Shown here in pieces: positions 44,022-53,410 of a DNA stretch of 64,000 nucleotides. The stretch covers positions 806,001-870,000 of the forward strand of contig OZ220496.1 in assembly GCA_965116235.1 (NCBI GenBank). The letters run 5' to 3'. The DNA comes from MPNP01 sp965116235. GTDB taxonomy: Bacteria > Pseudomonadota > Alphaproteobacteria > Rhodobacterales > Rhodobacteraceae. The translations under genes and the position numbers were made by a program. Positions within the stretch are counted from its first letter, which is position 1; the number at the start of each line of letters is the position of its first letter. The notes under the pieces were generated by a model. The model had not been told where the DNA came from and made no database searches. It was given only the letters and a program-made list of their open reading frames with translations.

Positions 44022-45737
44022 ATGACGAGATGGAATTTTTACGGCCGCAAGCAGGAAATGGAGCTCTTGAGTCGAGATCTGGAACTCGACCGACCGCTCG
44101 CTGAACGTCAATTCAACACTACCCTTATTGCAGGTCGGCGACGTGTCGGCAAGAATGCGTTGCTAAATCAAACTGTTCGCCGGTACGGCGACTTGGCAGA
44201 CCTCCTGGTCGTAGAACTGCCAGAGCACGAGGGCGGCGGTCACGATTCTCTGTGTCTGCTCTCTCTGCTCGCGGCTATCGACCGATGCGGCTTGCACGAA
44301 CGCTTGAAAAGTTTTTCTCTACCGCCTGCTCGCAGCGGCCCATCCTATCATTTTGGCGAGATATGTCGTCATCTGATCGGTCAGGGTGTCATTGTCTGTC
44401 TCGATGAGTTTCACAATGCCGAACGGACTGGCATCGTGTCAAGTATCAAACAGTTGATTGACCATATTGCCCTCGGATATATTCGGCAACCGTCGGTCCC
44501 CAAGCCTCCGGGCAAGTTGATTCTCATGGGTTCGCACCAGCAGCGGATCAAGGCCATGTTCACGCAGCAACGGGCACTGTATGGGCGCATCGACACGGCT
44601 GTAAAGGTCCGCCCTTGGCGGCTGTCGAGCATCTTCATGATGGCCGAAGAGCAGGGTCTCCTGCAGCAGCCGGAACGCTTTCTCACGCTATGGACTGCCT
44701 ATGGTGGCATGCCGCATTGCTGGGAGCGATTCATAATACACGCGCGTCATGCCGCTCTACGAGACGGACTGACACGATCCAGTTCGGATCAGGCCGATCG
44801 GGATCAGGATCGAAACTGGCTGCAGGCATTCCTGCAGATGGAACACGACATCCTGCTGGATTCGGAGTTGGATGAGCGGTTCGACAATCAGGCTTATATC
44901 GAACTGAAGCCTTATTTGAGGACCATTCTTCTGCATATGGCACGTTATCCCAGAACCAAGCTGCGAGCCTCCGACTTTCCGGTTGAATTGCGGTCAGATG
45001 GCCAGACGGCCGCCGATCTGGCGATGGCACTGTCCGAGCTCAAAAGCAACGTTCAACTGGTTCGTAACTACAGTCTGCCGACGGATTCAAGCTCAGACAC
45101 AGACGATCCGGTGTGGGAAATTGCTGACAATGCCATCCTGTTTCAGTTGCATGTTTTTCCGGAACTGTTTCGCACCCGTTTCGTAGGAGAAATCGAAGCT
45201 GATCCGGAGCCATCGCTGGATACGCGTGGTGCGCAAGCACGCATGACGACGCTGGAAGGAGTAGCCTTGGAGCGCCTGATCAAGGACTGGATGCGTGAAT
45301 GCCCCTTGCGTCAATGGGGAGCAACCAACGTCTATACGCCCCGGAATCGATTGAGACAAGATGAGGACACCAATGAGATCGATGCCCTGCTACAGTTGGG
45401 TGATGGAGATACGAACGACATTCTGCTGGTCGTCAGTGCCAAGCGGCAGGCAGCGAAACAGGCAAGGGAGATGAAAAAGGAATCAGGAATGCCGGTTCGA
45501 CTTGATCGCCTGCTAGAACGGATGCCGAGCCTGAACAAGAGGATAGGAGGATTGCGACGGATCTGGACGATGGTCTCGCCGCGTTTCACGGTCGAACAGG
45601 TTCACCAGTACGAGGCAGACGGGGTCGTCTGCATCGACATTTCGGCCATGGCGGGCGAGATGCGGAACGACTGGCCACGACTACGAGCGCTCGTTGATCT
45701 GAAACCGGATGTGCCCTCGAGGGGCGGTGGTGCATGA
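44022..45737 (+). CDS. P-loop ATPase with DUF234/PD-(D/E)XK-like C-terminus
   Basis: A 571-residue protein resembling archaeal-type STAND ATPases. RWNFYGRKQEMELL is the usual start; the Walker A is GRRRVGKNALLNQTV, with Asn where Ser/Thr normally binds Mg; Walker B is VIVCLDEFHNAERTG; and LILMGSHQQRIKAMFTQ is the sensor-like strand. The C-terminal 150 residues include EDTNEIDALLQLGDGD and NDILLVVSAKRQAAKQ, fitting a PD-(D/E)XK nuclease-like fold as in DUF234 partners. The two-part design is common in mobile or defence-linked genes. The upstream neighbour is a ruined ATPase of a different type. Gene and frame are intact. Confidence 0.82.
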   Translation: MTRWNFYGRKQEMELLSRDLELDRPLAERQFNTTLIAGRRRVGKNALLNQTVRRYGDLADLLVVELPEHEGGGHDSLCLLSLLAAIDRCGLHERLKSFSLPPARSGPSYHFGEICRHLIGQGVIVCLDEFHNAERTGIVSSIKQLIDHIALGYIRQPSVPKPPGKLILMGSHQQRIKAMFTQQRALYGRIDTAVKVRPWRLSSIFMMAEEQGLLQQPERFLTLWTAYGGMPHCWERFIIHARHAALRDGLTRSSSDQADRDQDRNWLQAFLQMEHDILLDSELDERFDNQAYIELKPYLRTILLHMARYPRTKLRASDFPVELRSDGQTAADLAMALSELKSNVQLVRNYSLPTDSSSDTDDPVWEIADNAILFQLHVFPELFRTRFVGEIEADPEPSLDTRGAQARMTTLEGVALERLIKDWMRECPLRQWGATNVYTPRNRLRQDEDTNEIDALLQLGDGDTNDILLVVSAKRQAAKQAREMKKESGMPVRLDRLLERMPSLNKRIGGLRRIWTMVSPRFTVEQVHQYEADGVVCIDISAMAGEMRNDWPRLRALVDLKPDVPSRGGGA

Positions 45738-45977
45738 CCACAGCCATGATGAAATCCATCAATTCCGGCTGCCAGTCCGATGAGAATGCTTGGAGACAGC
45801 CGTTTCAAGGGTATCATCGGTGAATATTTCGGCTCTGCCGATTGGCTTGTCGGTTCAGCTTGACCTGTTGAGCCGTTTACACCACCCTCTTTGTATCCTC
45901 GGACGACAAGTGAGGTCAAAATGTTGACGGAGAAGAAAGATTATCTCAATCAAGACAGATGCAATCCGCAATCAAGC

Positions 45978-46550
45978 TCAGATGGGTTGAAACAGAACGA
46001 CGGCGTCACTGTAATCAAGGTCTTCGGTCAGGCACCAGGGAGGAAGGGAATGGAGTGATGGATCAAACGGCATGAAGCCAGCCTTGCGGTAAGCGGCAAT
46101 CGCTCGAGGATTGCGTTGCGAGGGTCGGATGATGGCCAGATTCGTTCGCTGCTTGTCCGGTATCAGACGAATGACCTCACGAAGGGCTCTTGAGCCCCAG
46201 CCCTTGTTCCAATTGGCACGGTCGGCAATCCACAGGTCCAGTTCAACGATGTTGTCCCGGATGTAATAGCTGATAGCGCCGATTTCCTCGCCGGCAGCGA
46301 CCATCACGAAAAGTCTGAAGTTTCCATTTTCGCCGAAGGCTTCGGCATCATAGTCCATGCAAAATTCTTCGTAGGTTGGCACAGGCGCGTCGGCAAATCT
46401 GGGTGGTCCAAGCATTTCGGCAGTGGCATCGGAGCCGGCCAGCCAACGATAGATTTTCGCCTGTTCCGCCAGTCTTGCGGGTCGCAAATGAAGATCAGAC
46501 ACGGCTGGATGTCCCCCTTTCATCACGGGTTTGAAACGGGTCTGATGCAC
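45978..46550 (-). CDS. GNAT-family acetyltransferase
   Basis: A 190-residue acetyltransferase. The acetyl-CoA loop is NWNKGWGSRALREVIRL (R/Q-x-x-G-x-G/A) and motif B is RNPRAIAAYRKAGFMPF. The N-terminus (LHLRPARLAEQAKIYRWLA) and the DYDAEAFGENG loop recall the aminoglycoside 6'-acetyltransferase-like branch, but that match is weak and no resistance function should be assumed. A second ATG (46521-46523) would shorten it by nine residues. It is divergent from gyrB. Confidence 0.85.
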   Translation of the reverse strand: MHQTRFKPVMKGGHPAVSDLHLRPARLAEQAKIYRWLAGSDATAEMLGPPRFADAPVPTYEEFCMDYDAEAFGENGNFRLFVMVAAGEEIGAISYYIRDNIVELDLWIADRANWNKGWGSRALREVIRLIPDKQRTNLAIIRPSQRNPRAIAAYRKAGFMPFDPSLHSLPPWCLTEDLDYSDAVVLFQPI

Positions 46551-46640
46551 AAGGCATTCATGAAACTCTGAAGTTCCACATTAACAGTTTTAATGAACGG
46601 CGGCAAAACCTATATTTTGGGCAGGAAAAAGGAGCAGATT

Positions 46641-49058
46641 GTGAGTGAAAATAATTCCGCCCCCGAAGAGTATGGTGAAGACCACATCAAGGTTCTGAAG
46701 GGGCTAGAAGGTGTCCGCAAGCGACCGGGCATGTATATTGGCAATGTTCAAAACGGTGATGGTCTTCATCATTTGATTTACGAGGTTGCTGACAACGGTG
46801 TTGACGAGGCCCTGGCCGGTCATGCCGAAGAGATTTCGGTTACGCTTCATGCTGATGGGTCGGTTTCGGTGGAAGATGACGGTCGCGGAATTCCGGTCGG
46901 CGTCATGGAAGAGGAAGGTGCATCGGCGGTTGAGGTCATCATGACCCAAATGCATGCGGGAGGCAAGTTCGACAGCAACAGTTACAAGGTTTCCGGGGGC
47001 ACCCATGGCGTGGGCGTATCGGTCGTCAATGCCCTGTCTGACTGGCTGGAAGTTACGGTGTGGCGCAATGGCAAGCAGCACTTCGTCCGATTTGTCCATG
47101 GCGAGGCCGTCGAACCTCTGAAGGCTGTCGGGGACTGCGGCGATAGAACCGGCACCAAGGTTGTGTTCATGGCCAGTTTCGGGCGTTTCAACAACCTGAG
47201 CTATGAGTGGGACCGCCTGGAAAAGAGATTCCGTGAACTTTCGTTCCTGAACTCTCACCTGAAAGTGAGACTTCGGGACGAGCGTGAAACCGAAGTCAGG
47301 GAAGAACTGTTTTACTCTGAAGGGGGCGTGCGGGAATTTGTTGCCTATCTTGATTCCCAGCGTACGGCGGCGATGGAGGCACCAATCTACATCAGCGGCA
47401 ATCTGATGGATGTCGGAGTCGAGGTCGCCTTTTGGTGGAATGATTCCTACCACGAACTCATCATGCCTTACACCAACAATATCCCCCAGTCTGACGGGGG
47501 TACTCACGTCATGGGATTTCGCTCGGCCTTGACTCGAACCATCAACTCCTATGCGGCTGAATTTGCGCAATCCAGACAGGCCAAGGTGCGTTTCAATGGC
47601 GATGATATCAGGGAAGGCATGACATGCGTGATTTCGATCAAGCGGGCGGAACCGGATTTCAGTTCACAGACCAAGGACAAGCTCGTGTCGACCGATGTTC
47701 AGACGGCTGTGTCGACGTTGGTCGGGGAAAAGCTGATGGAGTATCTGCTGGAGAATCCGTCCGAGGCCAAGATGATCCTGACTCGCATCAGTCAAGCGGC
47801 CGAGGCTCGGGAGGCAGCTCGCAAGGCCCGTGAACTGTCACGCAAAAAGTCGGGCATGGATGTCGCGTCGTTGCCCGGCAAGCTGGCCGACTGTCAGGAG
47901 AAGGATCCGCGCAATTCGGAATTGTTCATTGTCGAGGGCGATTCGGCCGGGGGATCGGCCAAGCAGGGTCGAGCCCGCATGAATCAGGCCGTTCTGCCCC
48001 TCCGAGGCAAGGTGCTGAATATTGAACGCGCCCGGATTGACAAGGTCTTGGGGAATGAGCAGATCGGCACGCTCATCACGGCCTTGGGAGCCGGCATAGG
48101 CCGGGACGAGTTCGATGTGGAAAAGTTGCGATACCATAAAATCATCATCATGACGGATGCAGATGTAGACGGAGCTCACATTCGCACTCTGCTCCTGACA
48201 TTTTTCTTTCGCCAGATGCCCGAGATCATCGAAAATGGCTATCTTTACATCGCTCAGCCGCCCTTGTACAAAGTCCAGCGCGGGAATGCAGGAACTTATC
48301 TCAAGGATCAGTCCGAGTTGGATGAGTTTCTGATTCAACAAGGGACTGCAGGAGCCGTCTTGCGCTTGGGAACCGGTGAAACCTTGGCTGCCGCCGACCT
48401 TTTGCGAGTAGTGAATCAGGCCAAGGATGTCACCACAATCCTGAAGAAGTTTCGCAATCACCATTGGCGTCCGGCAATAGAGCATGGAGCCATTGCCCAG
48501 GTATTTTCCAACAACCGGATTCAGGCTGATGCCCAGGGGGCCGCCGACAAAATTGCCGCCCGGCTGGACATGGAGGCGCCGGAGTATGAGCGTGGCTGGG
48601 TCGGACGACCGGCGCAAGATGGAGGGTTGACATTCCGGCGGACGCTCCGAGGTGTCGAGGAATTTCAGACTTTGCGCCGGGCCTTCCTCGTCACTCCCGA
48701 ATGCAGCAAACTCGCTCGCATGGGCGAAGAGCTGGATGAGGTGTACAGACTTCCAGCCGAGCTGGTTCTCAAAAGCAGAGCAGAAACAATCTATACGCCA
48801 ACTGGTCTGCTGGACGCCATTCTAGACGTAGGACAAAAGGGGCTGACCTTGCAACGATACAAGGGTCTGGGAGAAATGAACCCTGATCAACTTTGGGAAA
48901 CGACCCTGGATCCCTCCGAACGAGTACTGCTTCGGGTGAAGGTTGAAGATGTGGCCGAGGCCAATGATCTCTTTATCAAGCTCATGGGCAAGGATGTTCC
49001 ACCCCGCAAGGAGTTCATAATTGAGAACGCCCTCAACACGACACACGCCTTCGCCTGA
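46641..49058 (+). CDS. gyrB: DNA gyrase subunit B
   Basis: An 805-residue type II topoisomerase ATPase subunit. GHKL ATPase parts: YEVADNGVDEALAGH, DDGRGIPVGVMEEEG, GGTHGVGVSVVNALSDWLEV. Toprim: IVEGDSAGGSAKQGR and MTDADVDGAHIRTLLL. C-terminal QRYKGLGEMNPDQLWETT is the GyrA-binding end. The GTG at 46641 is chosen because AAGGAG ends seven bases before it; the open frame reaches 46593 without a ribosome site. Near the middle (ELDEFLIQQGTAGAVLRLG to the end of the insert) it carries the roughly 170-residue insertion common in Gram-negative GyrB. dnaA, dnaN and recF are not adjacent. Confidence 0.97.
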   Translation: MSENNSAPEEYGEDHIKVLKGLEGVRKRPGMYIGNVQNGDGLHHLIYEVADNGVDEALAGHAEEISVTLHADGSVSVEDDGRGIPVGVMEEEGASAVEVIMTQMHAGGKFDSNSYKVSGGTHGVGVSVVNALSDWLEVTVWRNGKQHFVRFVHGEAVEPLKAVGDCGDRTGTKVVFMASFGRFNNLSYEWDRLEKRFRELSFLNSHLKVRLRDERETEVREELFYSEGGVREFVAYLDSQRTAAMEAPIYISGNLMDVGVEVAFWWNDSYHELIMPYTNNIPQSDGGTHVMGFRSALTRTINSYAAEFAQSRQAKVRFNGDDIREGMTCVISIKRAEPDFSSQTKDKLVSTDVQTAVSTLVGEKLMEYLLENPSEAKMILTRISQAAEAREAARKARELSRKKSGMDVASLPGKLADCQEKDPRNSELFIVEGDSAGGSAKQGRARMNQAVLPLRGKVLNIERARIDKVLGNEQIGTLITALGAGIGRDEFDVEKLRYHKIIIMTDADVDGAHIRTLLLTFFFRQMPEIIENGYLYIAQPPLYKVQRGNAGTYLKDQSELDEFLIQQGTAGAVLRLGTGETLAAADLLRVVNQAKDVTTILKKFRNHHWRPAIEHGAIAQVFSNNRIQADAQGAADKIAARLDMEAPEYERGWVGRPAQDGGLTFRRTLRGVEEFQTLRRAFLVTPECSKLARMGEELDEVYRLPAELVLKSRAETIYTPTGLLDAILDVGQKGLTLQRYKGLGEMNPDQLWETTLDPSERVLLRVKVEDVAEANDLFIKLMGKDVPPRKEFIIENALNTTHAFA

Positions 49059-49117
49059 CAGGCCAGTCGGCGATAAGACGTGTCGACGGAGCTTTTCACG
49101 CCTGAGAAGCCGGATGT

Positions 49118-49849
49118 TCAAGACCCGGTCTTAACAATGTTAAAGGCCAGCATTGGCTGATCCAGAGTCACACGGCCATCATGCCGTTTGGCATGCTGGG
49201 CAAATCGAGCCTCGATGTCTGTAACACATTCCGCGGCCCGAGGTCGGCGTGTCTCGTCGACGGCAATCGCCATCGCTATGAGTTCCGATGCATGTGGCAC
49301 GGGATAATGAGTCAAAAACTCATAGGTATCGACCAGCCTGCACTGCCCCTGAACCTCAGATTCTTGCAGAAACAGGTCTAGTTGCTCAAGCGCTTGGCGC
49401 CGAACCTCTGTTTCATCGTCGAGTGGCTGCATGACTTCAAAACTTCCACCCCGGGCCAAAGGCTCCAGTACCAGTATTGAGCAGCTTGGTCGGACCAGTT
49501 TTAACGCTTGCTCCAGACTCGGAATCATCCTGTCAACCGAAATGTGATGGAGCGTATTCATTATGATGATGCCATCAAACGAATCCAGAGCGAAAGCGGC
49601 TGTTTCAATGCCGGCACGAATTGCGTTGACTTCGGGCCACATTGATTTGGCCTGGACGATGGAGTTCTCGTTCACATCGATCCCGGTCGGGATGGCGCCC
49701 CTCTTGAGAAGGGCCTTCAGCAGGTTTCCGCGGCCACAGCCGACGTCAAGAATTCTCTTGCCGCTCAGGGGTTCGAAGGTCTTCTCGATAACCTGAATGT
49801 TTCTCGATTCGCCAACATGCTGGGCGGGAAGCCGGGAAAAAATCGTCAT
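49118..49849 (-). CDS. SAM-dependent methyltransferase, UbiG/COQ3-like class I
   Basis: A 243-residue class I methyltransferase. Motif I is KRILDVGCGRGNLLKALLKRG, acidic motif II is GIDVNENSIVQAKS, and FDGIIIMNTLHHISVDRMI is the post-motif region of UbiG-like enzymes. The substrate is unknown. The ATG at 49847-49849 gives the normal length; the open frame extends 22 codons upstream with cysteine-rich, family-unlike sequence. It converges on gyrB and is a single gene on its strand. Confidence 0.85.
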   Translation of the reverse strand: MTIFSRLPAQHVGESRNIQVIEKTFEPLSGKRILDVGCGRGNLLKALLKRGAIPTGIDVNENSIVQAKSMWPEVNAIRAGIETAAFALDSFDGIIIMNTLHHISVDRMIPSLEQALKLVRPSCSILVLEPLARGGSFEVMQPLDDETEVRRQALEQLDLFLQESEVQGQCRLVDTYEFLTHYPVPHASELIAMAIAVDETRRPRAAECVTDIEARFAQHAKRHDGRVTLDQPMLAFNIVKTGS

Positions 49850-50008
49850 GGGTTCCGAATGCCGCTCTGGACAGGGAACAAGGTCATGACAGCAGGTTTG
49901 ACCCACGGTCTGCAACGAGTGATCAGGTCAAAACCTTGTTGTCTTGATTTCAAAAACGGAATAATCTGCATTTGAAACATTCATTAGAGGTTAAGGAGCA
50001 AAAGATAA

Positions 50009-50170
50009 ATGTCAGAAGCGGGACACTTGCAAGCACTTATCGAAAAGCACAAGGAACTTTCCGAGAGAGTGGAGAAAGAGGAAAAGAAACCCTCCACTGA
50101 CTATTTGACAATCGCGCGGCTCAAGAAAGAGAAGTTGCTTCTGAAAGAGAAAATTGCCGGTTTGAGTTAA
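50009..50170 (+). CDS. DUF465 (YdcH-like) small coiled-coil protein
   Basis: A 53-residue gene. AAGGAG (49993-49998) stands ten bases before the ATG. The product is almost entirely charged helix: HLQALIEKHKELSERVEKEE and TIARLKKEKLLLKEKIAGL match the DUF465 pattern common in alphaproteobacteria. The function is unknown; these proteins form short coiled-coil dimers. Confidence 0.85.
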   Translation: MSEAGHLQALIEKHKELSERVEKEEKKPSTDYLTIARLKKEKLLLKEKIAGLS

Positions 50171-50287
50171 CTGACGAGTACAACCTGTTGACAGCATGGA
50201 ATTATCCGGGAATGAGGCCTCACTTGTCTTCGAGAGTATGGATCGTTCGTATTCAGAGCATCTGGTGAAGCGGGGATTCATGATCCT

Positions 50288-52033
50288 TTGTTGGTGGTTG
50301 AGACTTTGGTAGAAGCGGGCGAAAGCAAACCGGATGACATAAAGTACTGGGTAGATGATCACCCACCTGCCTCGGTCACCTTTTTTGCGACATTACAGCA
50401 ATTTGCCCTTCTCGGGTCCATCATGACCCTTCCCATTGTGTTCGGTCGATCACTGGGTCTGGGCCAGACCGAACAGATCAATCTTGTTGCTCTGACCATG
50501 ATTGCTGCGGGAGTCGGAGTCATCTTGCAAACTCTGAATCGTGGAGGTGTGGGCGTCGGGCTGTTCGTACCCATGCATACATCGGCTGCGGCGTTTCCGG
50601 CCATGGGGGTCGCTGTCGGCATTGGAGGTCTGAGTCTGGCGTTCGGCATGCTGGCCATTGTCGGTTTGGTTCAATTGCTGGTCAGCCGAATTATCGTTCG
50701 CCTGAAGGAGTTCATTCCTGTCGAAATTGCTGGCTTGGCCGTGTTTACCATCGGGATTGAGGTCGGATTGCTGGGTCTCCGAAACATCTTCGGCATCGGC
50801 ACGGAATACGAATACGACAATCTGCACATGACAGTGGGCCTGATTACACTCGGTCTGATTATCGTGATCGGTGTCTGGGCGCCCGTCACCCTGCGCGCGT
50901 TTGCCGTTTTCGTCGGCTTGGTGATCGGCCAGCTGATTGCCATCTTGGTCGGGCTTGTGCGACCGGAGGACATTGCCGCCATCTGGTCAAACGACCTGTT
51001 CTCTATACCCCCGATTGGTAAATTTGGCTGGTCAATAGACTGGAGCCTGGTTCCCGATTTTGCTCTCGTCGGTGTCGCGTTGTCGCTCAACTGCTTTGGG
51101 ATCGTCGTCGTTGCTCAGAAATCCTACAATTCAGCTTGGAGCAAGCCCGATCTGAAGGGTGTACAAAGAGGCCTGATGGCTGAGGGCATGACCAACATCT
51201 TAACGTCGTTTCTGAACGGAATTACCCAGACCAGTTCAGGTCCGGCCGTCGGCTTGGCTCTCACCTCCGGCATTGTCAGTCGAATCGTGGGTTTCGTTCT
51301 CGGCGGCGTCTTTATCGTCATGTCCTTTTTTCCGCCTGTCACCTATATTTGGAACAGCTTGTCAACCACTGTTGTCGGGGCGATTCTGATCTTTATCGGC
51401 GTCTTTATCACCATAACCGGAATTCGAGTTCTCACTCTCAGGCTTCTGGATAATCGCCGGACCATAGCCTTGGGATTGGGAATCATCGGTGGCGTTGGCT
51501 ACGAAATGGTGTCCAAGACAGCATCGGAAGGTTCAACCCTCTTCGTTCTTTTTTCCACTCCCTTGGCGATTACTCTCAGCATCGCCATTGTCCTGAACGC
51601 CCTGTTTCTCATCTACAGCCGCAAGAAACTGACTTATGATCTCAGCCTTGACCCGGGATGGAATGAACGCCTCAATAAAATGATGTGGTCGCTAGGTGCA
51701 GCTTGGGGAGCATCACCAGAAACGGTGGAACGCATTATTCATTCGACCAACGAACTGATCGACGTCATTGCATCCAATGACTTGCTGAGGGGGCAGCCGG
51801 AAGTGCATTTTACGGCAAGATTCTTTGAATCAGGCTGTTCTCTTCGGGTCATGTACAATGGAATTGGCTTCAAGGTCGTCGACACGCCTCCAAGCCCAGA
51901 GCGCATGCTGGACGACCCCGATGCTGTAACCGAAATGGCCGGATATCTGGTTCACAGGATTGCCGATGGGATCAAGGTCAGTACGACACGAGGCCCGCAC
52001 ACAGCCATTACTCTCAGTTTCAAAGACGCTTGA
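50288..52033 (+). CDS. NCS2 nucleobase permease with C-terminal GHKL-like domain
   Basis: A 581-residue fusion. Residues about 25-440 form a uracil/xanthine permease (NCS2) with 12-14 helices; recognisable parts are GLFVPMHTSAAAFPAMGVA, LVPDFALVGVALSLNCFGI, and TSFLNGITQTSSGPAVGLAL (the equivalent of the NQ motif region of NCS2 carriers). Residues about 455-581 are soluble: VERIIHSTNELIDVI, PEVHFTARFFESGCSLRVMY and VHRIADGIKVSTTRGPHTAI fit a degenerate histidine-kinase/anti-sigma (HATPase) fold. The start is unclear: the frame opens at a TTG (50288) and has no in-frame ATG before the first helix. Substrate unproved. Confidence 0.83.
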   Translation: MLVVETLVEAGESKPDDIKYWVDDHPPASVTFFATLQQFALLGSIMTLPIVFGRSLGLGQTEQINLVALTMIAAGVGVILQTLNRGGVGVGLFVPMHTSAAAFPAMGVAVGIGGLSLAFGMLAIVGLVQLLVSRIIVRLKEFIPVEIAGLAVFTIGIEVGLLGLRNIFGIGTEYEYDNLHMTVGLITLGLIIVIGVWAPVTLRAFAVFVGLVIGQLIAILVGLVRPEDIAAIWSNDLFSIPPIGKFGWSIDWSLVPDFALVGVALSLNCFGIVVVAQKSYNSAWSKPDLKGVQRGLMAEGMTNILTSFLNGITQTSSGPAVGLALTSGIVSRIVGFVLGGVFIVMSFFPPVTYIWNSLSTTVVGAILIFIGVFITITGIRVLTLRLLDNRRTIALGLGIIGGVGYEMVSKTASEGSTLFVLFSTPLAITLSIAIVLNALFLIYSRKKLTYDLSLDPGWNERLNKMMWSLGAAWGASPETVERIIHSTNELIDVIASNDLLRGQPEVHFTARFFESGCSLRVMYNGIGFKVVDTPPSPERMLDDPDAVTEMAGYLVHRIADGIKVSTTRGPHTAITLSFKDA

Positions 52034-52109
52034 AACATGCGTGATCGGTGCCCTTGCCCCGAAGGTTTAAATCAGACGGACCGCGGCTACGTATGCCGGG
52101 TTCAGGACG

Positions 52110-52331
52110 CTATCTTTCCTCGGGGATATCCAAATCGCAACTTGCCAGAATGCTCCGAGCCTCGGTATAGTCGCGGTCGGCAACCATGACACGCCTTGGC
52201 AGGATGCCAATTTGACCTTCAAGCACGCTCATGTGAGCATCCATGACAAAGGCCTGCACCCCTTCACCCTCAAGTATGGCCGAGGCAAATGCGATTTTCG
52301 TCGGATCGTTGGTTCGGAAAATTTCTTTCAT
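52110..52331 (-). CDS. DUF2007 small protein
   Basis: A 73-residue protein of the DUF2007 family. MKEIFRTNDPTKIAFASAI, then GVQAFVMDAHMSVLEGQIG and ILPRRVMVADRDYTEARSIL match almost the whole domain. The ATG at 52329-52331 fits the family N-terminus; longer starts are possible (52337, 52397). It is divergent from the polyprenyl synthetase gene, an arrangement common in alphaproteobacteria. Some relatives are predicted signal-transducing proteins. Confidence 0.88.
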   Translation of the reverse strand: MKEIFRTNDPTKIAFASAILEGEGVQAFVMDAHMSVLEGQIGILPRRVMVADRDYTEARSILASCDLDIPEER

Positions 52332-52395
52332 GGACATTCCGGAATGAACCCCGCAACAAAGATAGAGCTTCAAAATCTGATGACAATGGCTCGAC

Positions 52396-53376
52396 ATGAA
52401 TAGATCCTTGCAATTGCCTCAGGCGGTTCAGAGCGATCTTGCGAAAGTGGAGGCGCTGATTCGACAAAAATCCGACTCCGACCGGGTTGACCGAATCAAC
52501 GACGTCTTGCATCACATATTCAGTGGTGGAGGCAAGAGGTTTCGACCTATACTGACCTTGTGCGCGTCCCGATTGCTGGGCTATGAGGGTGCCAAGCACC
52601 TGTATCTTGCCGCCGCCGTCGAGTTTGTGCATACGGCAACCCTGGTTCATGATGATGTGGTCGACGACAGTCGGCAACGAAGGGGTCGTCCTGCGGCCAA
52701 TTTCTTGTGGGACAACAAGACATCCGTTCTGGTTGGAGACTATCTCTTTGCCCGATCTTTTCAATTAATGGTTGCATCGGGCTCACTGCGAGCGCTTGAA
52801 GTTCTTTCAGATGCCTCTTCAACCATCGCTGAAGCCGAAGTCCTGCAGCTGGTAAAACAAAACGACCCGACCATGAGCCTGGATACCTACTTGACCATAA
52901 TAAGGGGCAAGACGGCGGCATTGTTTTCGGCGGCAACATCAGCCGGCACGATTGTCGCCGAGGGGTCAGAGGAACAGATACGGTCCTCGCATGATTTTGG
53001 CGAGGCCTTGGGGATAGGTTTTCAGATCATGGATGATCTGCTTGACTATCAGGGCGCTTCGTCGGCCTTGGGGAAAAATGTCGGTGACGACTTCCGCGAT
53101 GGCAAGGTCACCCTGCCGGTGATTTACGCCCTGGAAGAGGCCGATGAGGAGGAACGGAAATTTTGGCTGCGGGTGTTCAAGCACAAACAGCTATTGGACG
53201 GTGATCTGGAAGAAGGCATGTCGATCCTGAATAAAAGGGGAATTGTCGCAAGGGTTGAAAACGAGGCCGTGATCTGGTCTGGCAGGTCAAAGGAGCATCT
53301 CGCCCACTTTCCTGATGGCGAAATCAAGGAGTTCATGCACCAGTTGGCGGACTACTCGGTACAGCGCTCAAGTTAG
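52396..53376 (+). CDS. ispB: Long-chain polyprenyl diphosphate synthase (octaprenyl-type)
   Basis: A 326-residue trans-prenyltransferase making the quinone side chain. The first Asp-rich motif is LVHDDVVDDSRQRRGRP (DDxxD), the second is GFQIMDDLLDYQG, with FRPILTLCASRL near the N-terminus and GKNVGDDFRDGKVTLP before the end. Chain length (octa-, deca-) cannot be read by eye; alphaproteobacteria commonly use decaprenyl. Converges on ispE with 34 bases between stops. Confidence 0.93.
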   Translation: MNRSLQLPQAVQSDLAKVEALIRQKSDSDRVDRINDVLHHIFSGGGKRFRPILTLCASRLLGYEGAKHLYLAAAVEFVHTATLVHDDVVDDSRQRRGRPAANFLWDNKTSVLVGDYLFARSFQLMVASGSLRALEVLSDASSTIAEAEVLQLVKQNDPTMSLDTYLTIIRGKTAALFSAATSAGTIVAEGSEEQIRSSHDFGEALGIGFQIMDDLLDYQGASSALGKNVGDDFRDGKVTLPVIYALEEADEEERKFWLRVFKHKQLLDGDLEEGMSILNKRGIVARVENEAVIWSGRSKEHLAHFPDGEIKEFMHQLADYSVQRSS

Positions 53377-53410
53377 TCCGGATGCCGCTGCCACTTCCGT
53401 CCGCGAGGAT

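Noticed and set aside
46704..47570. 288-codon leftward frame inside gyrB
   Set aside because: Antisense shadow of a conserved housekeeping gene.
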